From Scatavimonas merdigallinarum (lineage in GTDB: Bacteria > Bacillota > Clostridia > Oscillospirales > Acutalibacteraceae): a DNA stretch of 25,429 bases. A program made the position numbers and the translations under genes. The DNA is taken from positions 1-25,429 of the forward strand of contig DVFW01000009.1 in NCBI GenBank assembly GCA_018713055.1, in the 5' to 3' direction. The notes beneath the pieces are model-generated. The model was given only the letters and a program-made list of their open reading frames with translations, did not search any database and was not told the origin of the DNA. Positions 14,999-21,960 of the stretch are shown here, in pieces. Every line of letters begins with the position of its first letter. The first letter of the stretch is position 1.

Positions 14999-15280
14999 AT
15001 GTACGAAGACAAAACTCTCATTTGCAAGGAGTGCGGGCAGGAATTTATTTTCACCGCGGGCGAGCAGGAATTTTATGCGGAAAAAGGCTTTGTAAACGAG
15101 CCGCAGAGGTGTAAGCCCTGCCGCGACGCGAGAAAGAACGCGGCAAAGGCTGACCGTGAAATGTTTGTGGCAACCTGCGCAGCATGCGGACAAGAAGCCA
15201 GGGTTCCTTTTAGGCCCAGGGAAGACCGCGCTGTATACTGCAGCGACTGTTTCGCAAAAATGAGAGAAGAGCAGGAATAA
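14999..15280 (+). CDS. Small zinc-ribbon protein with two CxxC-CxxC ribbons
   Basis: A 93-residue protein. The first ribbon is CKECGQEF with CKPCRDAR (Cys at about 9, 12, 38, 41) and corresponds to the zf-trcl type of treble-clef/zinc-ribbon domain. The second is CAACGQEARVPF with CSDCF near 60-83, followed by a short acidic tail. Such tandem proteins are common in Clostridia and are thought to bind nucleic acid or RNA polymerase; no function is proven. GAGGT lies 8 bases before ATG 14999. It is 113 bases behind the sigma factor gene with no terminator between, so the two may be cotranscribed; a strong terminator follows. Confidence 0.88.
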   Translation: MYEDKTLICKECGQEFIFTAGEQEFYAEKGFVNEPQRCKPCRDARKNAAKADREMFVATCAACGQEARVPFRPREDRAVYCSDCFAKMREEQE

Positions 15281-15314
15281 AATTCTTTTAAATAGAGTTT
15301 TTCATGCGAACAAA

Positions 15315-15350
15315 AAACCTCCGGCTGTGTTTTGCCGGAGGTTTCTGTTT
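15315..15350 (+). terminator. Intrinsic terminator behind the zinc-ribbon gene
   Basis: AAACCTCCGGC (15315-15325) and GCCGGAGGTTT (15334-15344) form an 11-bp perfect stem with an 8-base loop, followed by CTGTTT. Confidence 0.85.
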
Positions 15351-15387
15351 GCCGGCATTTTTGACAAAATCTTGTTTAATTTGCCTA

Positions 15388-15416
15388 TTTACTCTATTTT
15401 GTTAATATGATAAAAT
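15388..15416 (+). promoter_or_regulatory. Probable promoter of the amino-acid importer
   Basis: TTTACT (15388-15393) and TAAAAT (15411-15416) are 17 bases apart, about 55 bases before the start codon. A perfect TTGACA lies at 15361-15366, but its only possible -10 box (TATTTA 15386) has a 19-base spacer, so it may be a second, weaker promoter. Confidence 0.55.
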
Positions 15417-15470
15417 TTGCCTTGTCGGCATGTTTTTAACGCCAAAACATTTTGTATAGGGGAGCTTTTT

Positions 15471-16343
15471 ATGAAAAAAATAACAGCGTTTGTTCTTGCA
15501 GCATTTATGGTAATGACGCTGATAGCAGGGTGCTCGCAGGAAAATGTGCAAACGAGCGGTAATGGAAGCGGAGCAGACGCCGCTACGCAGAGCGGTGTGG
15601 ATGATTCATGGACAAAGGTTCAAAGTGCAGGAAAGCTGGTCCTTGGCCTGGATGCGGAATTTCCGCCCATGGGGTACAGGGATACAGAAACAGGAGAGAT
15701 TGTCGGCTTTGATATTGACCTTGCAACAGAGGTTTGTAAGCGCCTGGGTTTGGAATTGGTAAAAACGCCCATTAACTGGGACAATAAGCAACTGGAGCTT
15801 GATGGCGGCAACATTGACTGCATCTGGAACGGCATGAGCTATACCGGGGAGCGTGCGCAGGAAATGCTGGTGTCGGCTCCTTATATGCAGAACAAACAGT
15901 TTATCATTACGCTGAAAGGCTCTGAATATACGACAATGGATTCGCTTGCCGGGAAAATTTTGGGCGTGCAGAAGGACAGTTCAGCAGAAGCGGCGCTTGA
16001 TAAAAATGAAGCATTTAAAAATACATTAGGCCAGATTATTGGCATAGAGAATTATACATCGGCCGTTTTGGAGCTGCAAAACGGAACAATTGATGGAATT
16101 GCTATTGATGAAATTGTAGCGCGTTATTATATTGCAAAGGAACCGGAGTTATACCAGATTGTGCAGGATGAAAACGGGGAGGAAGCGTCCCTTGCTCAGG
16201 AGGATTATGTAATTGGGTTTAGAAAAGGCGACGTTGCGTTGAAGGATAAGATTTACGGCACGCTGCAGGAAATGAAGCGGGACGGCACGCTTGCAAAAAT
16301 TTCAAACGACTGGTTTGAAAAAGATATTACGGCAGTGGAATAA
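15471..16343 (+). CDS. Amino-acid ABC transporter substrate-binding lipoprotein
   Basis: A 290-residue extracellular lipoprotein that captures a polar amino acid and delivers it to the permease encoded downstream. The signal peptide has a KK start, a hydrophobic core and the lipobox LIAGC with lipidated Cys21. The mature part is a family 3 solute-binding protein: GKLVLGLDAEFPPMGY, GFDIDLATEVCKRLGLEL, the hinge with CIWNGMSYTGERAQEM (Arg for the carboxylate group), and a second lobe with GKILGVQKDSSAE. I start it at ATG 15471 because GGGGAG precedes it and the signal peptide begins there; the frame is open to 15417. Specificity (cystine, glutamine or other) cannot be read reliably. Confidence 0.92.
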   Translation: MKKITAFVLAAFMVMTLIAGCSQENVQTSGNGSGADAATQSGVDDSWTKVQSAGKLVLGLDAEFPPMGYRDTETGEIVGFDIDLATEVCKRLGLELVKTPINWDNKQLELDGGNIDCIWNGMSYTGERAQEMLVSAPYMQNKQFIITLKGSEYTTMDSLAGKILGVQKDSSAEAALDKNEAFKNTLGQIIGIENYTSAVLELQNGTIDGIAIDEIVARYYIAKEPELYQIVQDENGEEASLAQEDYVIGFRKGDVALKDKIYGTLQEMKRDGTLAKISNDWFEKDITAVE

Positions 16344-16366
16344 AAGCATAAAAACATCCGGGGGGC

Positions 16367-16396
16367 GGGAGCTTTGACCGCTCCCTTTGCGGTTTT
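16367..16396 (+). terminator. Partial terminator/processing hairpin between the binding protein and permease genes
   Basis: Two overlapping, mutually exclusive stems. One is GGGAGC (16367-16372) with GCTCCC (16380-16385). The other is ACCGC (16377-16381) with GCGGT (16389-16393), followed by TTTT at 16393-16396. The second looks like a weak terminator. A hairpin here commonly keeps the binding protein more abundant than the membrane subunit. Confidence 0.5.
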
Positions 16397-16485
16397 ATCA
16401 AACTTTTTGCAAAAACGGCGGCGGTGTGCGGCGCGTTTTACAGAAAACTGAGAAGTGGAATCCGGGGCAAAGGAGAACATATATC

Positions 16486-17124
16486 ATGAATTTTCAGGTG
16501 TTATTGGAGGAAATGCTCTCCGGTGCGATGTTCACCGGGATGATTTTTGGGCTGACGCTGCTGTTTGCACTGCCGCTGGGCCTGATCCTTTCTTTTGGGA
16601 GGATGTCGAAACTGAAAATTGTGCGTATCCCAATTCAGCTGTATCTGCTGGTTATGCGTGGTACACCGCTTATGCTGCAACTGATGTTTGTGTTTTTTGG
16701 CCTTCCTTTTGTTGGGATTGTTTTTGACCGCTTTACCGCCTGCATTATTGCATTTTCGTTAAATTATGCGGCATATTTTGCAGAAATTTATAGAGGCGGA
16801 ATCCAGAGCATTCCCCAGGGGCAATATGAAGCTGCCAGGGTTTTGGGGTTTACAAAGGGGCAGACGTTTTTAAAAATTATACTGCCCCAGGTGATTAAGC
16901 AGATTCTTCCGCCGATGGGCAATGAGTTTATCACGCTTGTAAAAGATACGTCTTTGGCGCTTACCATATCGGTTATTGAGTTGATGAACGTGACCAAGAC
17001 ATTTGCAAATTCTGCAGTGAGCGTTGTACCGTATATAATAGCCGCACTGTTTTATCTTGTAATGAATGGAATTGTTACGCTGTTCTTTTCCGCACTGGAA
17101 AAAAAGCTGAGCTATTACAGGTAA
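16486..17124 (+). CDS. Amino-acid ABC transporter permease (HisM/GlnP type)
   Basis: A 212-residue membrane subunit. It has an N-terminal membrane segment (MFTGMIFGLTLLFALPLGLI), a second and third (LYLLVMRGTPLMLQLMFVFF and the following stretch), and two C-terminal segments. The cytoplasmic EAA loop that contacts the ATPase is visible as EAARVLGFTKGQTFLKIILP (about 115-134). RGTPLMLQL is the family signature of polar amino-acid permeases. I start it at ATG 16486, 7 to 8 bases behind AAAGGAG; the frame extends to 16387 without a good binding site. Only one permease gene is present, so the transporter probably uses a homodimer. Confidence 0.92.
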   Translation: MNFQVLLEEMLSGAMFTGMIFGLTLLFALPLGLILSFGRMSKLKIVRIPIQLYLLVMRGTPLMLQLMFVFFGLPFVGIVFDRFTACIIAFSLNYAAYFAEIYRGGIQSIPQGQYEAARVLGFTKGQTFLKIILPQVIKQILPPMGNEFITLVKDTSLALTISVIELMNVTKTFANSAVSVVPYIIAALFYLVMNGIVTLFFSALEKKLSYYR

Positions 17125-17166
17125 GTTGAAAAAGCTGTTGAATGATGAAGATAAGGGGAAAATATC

Positions 17167-17934
17167 ATGAAGATCCTTACAGCTGAAAAAATTAAAAAAG
17201 CATATGGCAAGGCGGTTGTTCTTAAAAATATATCCGTTGAGGTAAAGCAGGGAGAGGTGCTTGCCATTATTGGGCCGTCCGGCTCAGGGAAAAGCACGCT
17301 TTTGCGTTGTATCACACAACTGGAGACCATTGACAGCGGCCGGATTGAAATTTGCGGGCAAACGCTGGTGCAGACCAATGAAAATGGGCGCGCCGTATAT
17401 GCAGATAAAAAGACATGCGTAAAAATAGGCCTGCATTTGGGCCTTGTTTTTCAGAACTTTAACCTCTTTCCGCATTTTTCTGTTATGCGGAATATTACGG
17501 AGGCGGCGGTGACTGTGCTGAAAACACCGCGGGAGGAAGCGCAGGAGACGGCGCTTGCACTGCTTGAGAAAATGGGGCTGAAGGATAAAGCGCAGGCGTA
17601 TCCTTACCAGCTTTCCGGCGGGCAGCAGCAACGTGTTTCTATTGCCAGGGCGCTGGCGCTTAAACCGGAACTGCTCTTATTTGACGAGCCTACCTCAGCG
17701 CTGGACCCGGAGCTTACGGGAGAAATTCTTAAGGTGATTCGGTCCCTGGCAGCGGAAAAAATGACGATGGTTGTGGTTACGCATGAAATGGCTTTCGCAA
17801 GAAGCGTTGCAGACAGGGTGATTTTTATGGACGGCGGTGTGATCATTGAAAGCGGCACACCGCAGGAGCTTTTTGGAAATACACAAAATGAAAGGACCAA
17901 AGCGTTTCTTGCACGCTTTGACCAAAACCTGTAA
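17167..17934 (+). CDS. Amino-acid ABC transporter ATP-binding protein (GlnQ/HisP type)
   Basis: A 255-residue ATPase that powers the importer. Walker A is GPSGSGKS (about 37-44), the Q-loop is in LVFQNFNLFPHFSV, the signature is LSGGQQQRV, Walker B is LLLFDEPTSALDPE and the switch His is in VVTHEMAFA. There is a somewhat longer loop before the Q-loop (NENGRAVYADKKTCVKIGLH). It lies 42 bases behind the permease. The three-gene order binding protein, permease, ATPase is typical. An 18-bp stem terminator directly follows the stop codon. Confidence 0.95.
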   Translation: MKILTAEKIKKAYGKAVVLKNISVEVKQGEVLAIIGPSGSGKSTLLRCITQLETIDSGRIEICGQTLVQTNENGRAVYADKKTCVKIGLHLGLVFQNFNLFPHFSVMRNITEAAVTVLKTPREEAQETALALLEKMGLKDKAQAYPYQLSGGQQQRVSIARALALKPELLLFDEPTSALDPELTGEILKVIRSLAAEKMTMVVVTHEMAFARSVADRVIFMDGGVIIESGTPQELFGNTQNERTKAFLARFDQNL

Positions 17935-17981
17935 AAAGCCCGTTATCCGCTGGAAGAAAGTATAGCGGATAACGGGCTTTT
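17934..17981. terminator. Bidirectional intrinsic terminator
   Basis: An 18-bp perfect stem: 17934-17951 (AAAAGCCCGTTATCCGCT) pairs with 17964-17981, with a 12-base loop. T runs lie on both sides, so it can end the importer operon from the left and the M28 peptidase gene from the right. Confidence 0.9.
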
Positions 17982-17991
17982 ATGTTGCGGT

Positions 17992-18765
17992 TTATCGCAG
18001 TCCGTCGTACAGATATTGAACAAGCATATCCATGGAGGGCTGTGACACGGCGCCGATATGGTCTTTGGCACCCAAATGCATGGTCGCAATCACATCCAAC
18101 GCCAGAAAGCGTGTTTGATCTTCTTCCGTAAGAGGCTGCCCCGCATTTATTTTTTGCGATATGTATTGAAAAAAGACAAGGTCCCGGTTGTTTAACACAC
18201 AAACAGAAATGTTGGGGATACCGGCTTGAGAAAACCGCTGGTCATCCCCGTTTGGCAGATACGCGACAGTATGGACGTTGTACTTTTTTAATATGGAATC
18301 ATCCATCACGCGCATAAACAGAGCGTTGCCAGTGTTGCCTTTGTCGGAAACGATGATGTTTTCACCGTGTCCGCACATGTCCAGGTTGATCATGGCGGAA
18401 ATCCTGTCTTTCCCGGTATATGTAAGATAGGTGGTGCTTCCGTGGTCTTCATACTCTTCCCTGTCAAAAAACACAAGGTCTATGCTATGCTTCGTGTTTG
18501 TAAGCAGCGCGGCAAGACGGATTAAAATACTGCAGGCCGCTGCGTTGTCGTTTGCACCGGTGCTGCCTTCTACGCTGTCCCAATGGGCGCCGATTACAAG
18601 GCGTGAGGGGGAGGGGTTATAGGAAACAATGATGTTTTCCGGTGCATGTTTTCCTAAGACCGCCTTTTGCCGTGTATAGCGGATACCCAGTTCGTCGAGT
18701 ATGGAAAGGATTGCGTTTTTTCTGTCTTCCTGCGTTACCTGTGCAATTCGTTTTACATATTCCAT
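17992..18765 (-). CDS. M28 family zinc aminopeptidase-like protein
   Basis: A 257-residue metallopeptidase of family M28 (aminopeptidase Y/bacterial leucyl aminopeptidase type). Co-catalytic zinc ligands can be traced as AHWDS (His and Asp), GANDNAAA (bridging Asp), DREEYEDHG (catalytic and ligand Glu) and INLDMCGHGEN (Asp); the last His would lie in ATMHLGAKDH. No signal peptide is seen, so the protein is probably cytosolic. The substrate is unknown; small peptides are likely. The gene has a sigma-A promoter at 18852-18880 and shares its terminator with the importer operon on the other strand. AAAGGATGG precedes ATG 18765. Confidence 0.85.
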   Translation of the reverse strand: MEYVKRIAQVTQEDRKNAILSILDELGIRYTRQKAVLGKHAPENIIVSYNPSPSRLVIGAHWDSVEGSTGANDNAAACSILIRLAALLTNTKHSIDLVFFDREEYEDHGSTTYLTYTGKDRISAMINLDMCGHGENIIVSDKGNTGNALFMRVMDDSILKKYNVHTVAYLPNGDDQRFSQAGIPNISVCVLNNRDLVFFQYISQKINAGQPLTEEDQTRFLALDVIATMHLGAKDHIGAVSQPSMDMLVQYLYDGLR

Positions 18766-18851
18766 GTTTATCCATCCTTTTGTGTACTAAATAGCAGATG
18801 CCGCAGCGTGTACGATCAAACATTTAGCAGGTATCGTAGAGCTTTTACAAT

Positions 18852-18880
18852 ATTATAGCATTGGACCGGGGGGAAAACAA
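18852..18880 (-). promoter_or_regulatory. Sigma-A promoter of the M28 peptidase gene
   Basis: On the minus strand TTGTTT (18875-18880) and TATAAT (18852-18857) are 17 bases apart, with TGC before the -10 box. The stretch 18881-19040 between this promoter and the proB control region holds no gene or motif that I can recognise. Confidence 0.7.
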
Positions 18881-19040
18881 GAAAAAGGCGGCGCACAAGG
18901 AGTGTTTGGCGCTTCTGCTTTTTGACAAAAGCTGCCCACAGGGTGTGCCGGCAGTATGCCGCTTTCTGCTTTAGACGGCTTTGCGCAGCAGATGGTTGCA
19001 GGCAATTTGATAGGATAGGGTTCATATAAAAATATTTTTT

Positions 19041-19078
19041 ACAGATCCCTTAAAATTTTATTTGATCTGTGGTATAAT
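19041..19078 (+). promoter_or_regulatory. Promoter of proBA with a nested palindrome over the -35 region
   Basis: TATAAT lies at 19073-19078 and a weak -35 (TTAAAA, 19050-19055) 17 bases before it. ACAGATC (19041-19047) and GATCTGT (19064-19070) are perfect inverted arms, and TAAAATTTTA (19051-19060) is a palindrome with the same centre. In total 24 of 30 bases are symmetric. This strongly suggests an operator for a dimeric regulator. It lies upstream of the -10 box and is therefore not transcribed. Confidence 0.6.
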
Positions 19079-19128
19079 CAAATGGAATTCTTTTTTTATC
19101 AGGGACAAATGTTATGAGGTAATACGGT

Positions 19129-19914
19129 ATGAAGGATAAAAAGCTTGTAGTGAAAGTGGGGACCTCCACTCTGACATATGAAAGCGGCAGATTGAATTTA
19201 AGGCGGATGGAACAGCTTTGCAAAGTTTTGTGTAATTTACAGAATGCAGGCTACGATGTGGTTTTGGTTAGCTCAGGTGCCATTGGCGTGGGGATTGGCA
19301 AGCTGGGTTTGAAGAAGCGCCCAAAGGAAACGCGCAAAAAACAGGCGCTTGCAGCAGTTGGACAGTGTGAATTAATGTTTATGTATGATAAATTTTTTGG
19401 GGAATACAATCATACGGTTGCACAGGTGCTTTTGACAAGAAGAGAGATAGAAAACGAGCACAGCAAGCAGAATGTAGTTAATACGTTTCACACCTTGCTG
19501 GAAATGGGAATTATCCCTATTGTAAACGAAAACGATACGGTGGCGATCGACGAGCTTGACGGGCAAAATTTTGGCGACAACGACATGCTTTCCGCTATTG
19601 TGGCCAGCATTATTGGTGTGCAGCAGCTTATCATTTTAACGGACATTGACGGGCTATATGATAAAAACCCAAAGACAAACCCGGATGCAAAACTGATTCG
19701 ACAGGTTGGAAAAATAGACGGCGCTATTAAAAAAATGGCGGACGGGACCGGCTCAAACAGGGGAACAGGCGGAATGCGGACCAAACTGCTTGCGGCGGAG
19801 TTTGCTACGGCAGGCGGAATAGAATGTTGTGTGATTAACGGAACCAATCCGGAAAACATTTATGCGTTGCTGGAAGGCAAGGCGATTGGGACAAAATTTA
19901 TGGCAAACAGTTAA
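19129..19914 (+). CDS. proB: Glutamate 5-kinase
   Basis: Phosphorylates glutamate to gamma-glutamyl phosphate, the first step of proline synthesis, and is normally feedback-inhibited by proline. The 261-residue protein is only the amino-acid kinase domain: VVKVGTSTLTYES (6-18), VLVSSGAIGVGIGKLG, NENDTVAIDEL, FGDNDMLSAIVA, ILTDIDGLYDKNP and GTGGMRTKLLAA. It lacks the C-terminal PUA domain of about 100 residues found in Escherichia coli ProB. GAGGT lies 8 bases before ATG 19129. proA follows after 30 bases, forming a proBA operon under the promoter at 19050-19078. Confidence 0.96.
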   Translation: MKDKKLVVKVGTSTLTYESGRLNLRRMEQLCKVLCNLQNAGYDVVLVSSGAIGVGIGKLGLKKRPKETRKKQALAAVGQCELMFMYDKFFGEYNHTVAQVLLTRREIENEHSKQNVVNTFHTLLEMGIIPIVNENDTVAIDELDGQNFGDNDMLSAIVASIIGVQQLIILTDIDGLYDKNPKTNPDAKLIRQVGKIDGAIKKMADGTGSNRGTGGMRTKLLAAEFATAGGIECCVINGTNPENIYALLEGKAIGTKFMANS

Positions 19915-19944
19915 ACAAACGACAAAACGGGGAGGAAGCCAGCA

Positions 19945-21189
19945 ATGACAGTTTTAGAACAGATGGGACAAAGAGCAAAAGAGGCGGCGGCAGTGTTGCG
20001 TATTGCAGGCAGCAAAAAAAACCACGCACTGCTGGAGATTGCGCAGGCTCTGCTTGACAACAGCGAAAGCATCCGCGAAGAAAATGCAAAGGATTTGGAA
20101 AATGGCAGAAAGGCCGGGCTGACAGACGCACTTCTTGACAGGCTTTGCCTGACGCAGGCACGTATAGAAGGAATGGCGCAGGGTGTGCGCCAGATTGCGC
20201 AAATGGATGATCCCATTGGGGAGGTATTAAACGGAAAGCAGCTTGAAAACGGGCTGGAGATCAGGAAAATACGGGTTCCGCTGGGTGTGATCGGGATTAT
20301 TTTTGAAGCCCGTCCCAACGTTACCTCGGACGCTGCGGCGCTTTGCTTGAAATCCGGCAATGCCGTTATATTGAGAGGGGGAAAGGAAGCCATTTGTTCC
20401 AATACGTGTATTGCAGCCATTATGCGCGACGCAATAGAGCACGCCGGCCTGCCAAAGGATTGTATCCAGCTTGTAGAAGATACAACGCGGCAATCTTCGA
20501 TGGAGTTGATGGCGCTTTCCGATTATCTGGATGTACTGATTCCGCGTGGAGGAGCCGGGTTGATCAGAGCCGTTGTGGAAAACTCCCGCGTGCCGGTTAT
20601 TGAAACGGGCGTGGGTAACTGTCATGTATATGTGGACAAAAGCGCCGACCTTGCTATGGCTGCGGATATTATTTATAATGCGAAAACTTCGCGTCCGTCT
20701 GTTTGTAACGCGATAGAAACCGTACTTGTCCACCAAGGCGTTGCGCAAGAAGCCCTGCCGATGATCAAGGCAAGGCTGGATGAAAAGAATGTGCAGCTTC
20801 GTGGTTGCGCGCGCACGATAGAAATATTGGGCGGCGGCGTAGCCGAAGCGACAGAGGACGACTGGTATACGGAATATCTGGATTATATTCTTGCCGTACG
20901 CGTGGTGGATTCGTTTGATGCGGCGATTGCGCATATTGCAAAATACTCCAGCGGGCACAGTGAGTGCATTGTGACAAAAGACTATGCGCGTGCGCGCAGA
21001 TTTACCGCCTGTGTAGACAGTGCGGCGGTATATGTCAACGCTTCTACGCGCTTTACAGACGGCGGGATGTTTGGCATGGGTGCAGAAATTGGCATTTCCA
21101 CACAGAAGCTCCATGCCAGAGGACCCATGGGCCTGCATGAGCTTACTTCCATGAAGTTTATTATCAACGGCGACGGGCAGGTCAGATAA
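19945..21189 (+). CDS. proA: Gamma-glutamyl phosphate reductase
   Basis: Reduces gamma-glutamyl phosphate with NADPH to glutamate semialdehyde, which cyclises towards proline. The 414-residue protein is of family length and aldehyde-dehydrogenase fold, with catalytic Cys254 in SRPSVCNAIET, GVIGIIFEARPNVTSD (115-129), IPRGGAGLI and the C-terminal ARGPMGLHELTS. GGAGG precedes ATG 19945. No proC is visible. Its last 8 bases overlap the end of the convergent small gene on the minus strand. The only strong terminator-like hairpin downstream (21286-21318) lies inside that small gene. Confidence 0.97.
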   Translation: MTVLEQMGQRAKEAAAVLRIAGSKKNHALLEIAQALLDNSESIREENAKDLENGRKAGLTDALLDRLCLTQARIEGMAQGVRQIAQMDDPIGEVLNGKQLENGLEIRKIRVPLGVIGIIFEARPNVTSDAAALCLKSGNAVILRGGKEAICSNTCIAAIMRDAIEHAGLPKDCIQLVEDTTRQSSMELMALSDYLDVLIPRGGAGLIRAVVENSRVPVIETGVGNCHVYVDKSADLAMAADIIYNAKTSRPSVCNAIETVLVHQGVAQEALPMIKARLDEKNVQLRGCARTIEILGGGVAEATEDDWYTEYLDYILAVRVVDSFDAAIAHIAKYSSGHSECIVTKDYARARRFTACVDSAAVYVNASTRFTDGGMFGMGAEIGISTQKLHARGPMGLHELTSMKFIINGDGQVR

Positions 21190-21499
21190 TCAGGTACATC
21201 AATGCAAGCAACAGGCCGCTGTCGGTATTTTCGCTGGAAAGAAGTAAAATCAGAAGCAAGATCAAGTTGCGTTCCTTGTCTTCAAAAAAGCCTGCAAGAA
21301 GATCTTTTGCAGGCTTTTCGCTTTCATGTGTGCTATTATTTGTCGCAGACAGTCCCTCCGGCGCCGGGGGAGGAGGGGGAGCTTTTGCGGAGCTTGTCGG
21401 AGAGGCCTGCGACTTTCCAGCGGCCGGCCGGGATCTTGCCTGCATTTCGTGCATTCTGCGGACGGCCTCCTGCTGCATGCGGTCTATCGTATCGCTCAA
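21182..21499 (-). CDS. Uncharacterised 105-residue protein with disordered middle and hydrophobic C-terminus
   Basis: I do not recognise a named family. The start is TTG (21497-21499), supported by a strong AGGAGG 8 to 9 bases upstream; the next ATG would be at codon 8. The protein has a charged helical N-terminus (DTIDRMQQEAVRRMHEMQ), a Pro/Ser/Ala-rich middle with PPPPP, a short segment KPAKDLLAGFFEDKERN, and a very hydrophobic end (LILLLILLLSS and LLLALMYLII) broken by ENTDSG. The end could be two short membrane helices or an amphipathic hairpin. It is the last of three small minus-strand genes. A 12-bp stem hairpin with a T run lies inside its coding sequence at 21286-21318. Its stop overlaps the proA stop. 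Confidence 0.7.
   Translation of the reverse strand: MSDTIDRMQQEAVRRMHEMQARSRPAAGKSQASPTSSAKAPPPPPAPEGLSATNNSTHESEKPAKDLLAGFFEDKERNLILLLILLLSSENTDSGLLLALMYLII
21286..21318. terminator. Terminator-like hairpin inside the small gene, opposite the end of proA
   Basis: AAAAGCCTGCAA (21286-21297) and TTGCAGGCTTTT (21307-21318) form a 12-bp perfect stem with a 9-base loop. On the minus strand it runs into TTTTTT, on the plus strand into TTTTCGCTTT. It can end proBA transcription. On the minus strand it is a strong terminator within the reading frame of the 105-residue protein. Confidence 0.75.
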
Positions 21500-21521
21500 G
21501 CGTTGTCACCTCCTGCGTTTA

Positions 21522-21890
21522 TTAAAGCTGCAGTCCTTTGAGCATAGGCAGCAATTTCATCATATGCAGCATTCTGGAAGCTTCATCAAGCTTTTTTTTA
21601 CGCGCGTCGCTTAAGAATGGGCGCAGGGCGTGCAAAAGGCGTGTAGACGCATCTTCCTTTTTAAATTCATTTAAAAGAGGCATAACGCGCATGATGGTCT
21701 GCATTGTGTCGCCTGAAAGCGCGGAGGAAAGGTCCAGCCCTCCTGTCCCGGCGGCAGGGGTTTCCTGGGCGGCCGGGGCAGCCGGAGGGGCGGACGGTTC
21801 CTTTTGCAACATGCCGGTCAGCCCCTTTAATTGTTGCAGGGTTTCGGGGTCGCTTAACATTTGAGAAATTTTCCCCGCCAGGTCATCCAT
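21522..21890 (-). CDS. Uncharacterised 122-residue helical protein
   Basis: I recognise this type from Clostridia, but not a named function. The N-terminus MDDLAGKISQMLSDPETLQQ continues as a short helical repeat. An Ala/Pro-rich disordered linker follows (about 32-52), then a helical C-terminal domain with MRVMPLLNEFK, STRLLHALRPFLSDARKKKL and a Met/Leu-rich end (MLHMMKLLPMLKGLQL). The segment ALRPFLSDxRKKKLDEA resembles a recurring motif in small proteins of this kind. The N-terminal motif M-L-S-D-P-E resembles I-L-N-D-K-E in the next gene upstream, so the two may share an ancestor. AAAGGAAAG precedes ATG 21890. No signal peptide or catalytic motif is present. Confidence 0.75.
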   Translation of the reverse strand: MDDLAGKISQMLSDPETLQQLKGLTGMLQKEPSAPPAAPAAQETPAAGTGGLDLSSALSGDTMQTIMRVMPLLNEFKKEDASTRLLHALRPFLSDARKKKLDEASRMLHMMKLLPMLKGLQL

Positions 21891-21960
21891 TGGGCGTCAC
21901 TTTCCTTTCATTAAGATATCAGAGTTGAAATGTTTCAGATTGGCGATGAGAAAATTTGAG

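Noticed and set aside
18816..19025. A 69-codon minus-strand frame in the gap between the M28 peptidase and proB.
   Set aside because: It crosses the M28 promoter, has no family similarity and no convincing binding site.
20227..21138. A 303-codon open frame on the minus strand opposite proA.
   Set aside because: Antisense shadow of proA, which has full family length and motifs. No promoter or binding site supports it.
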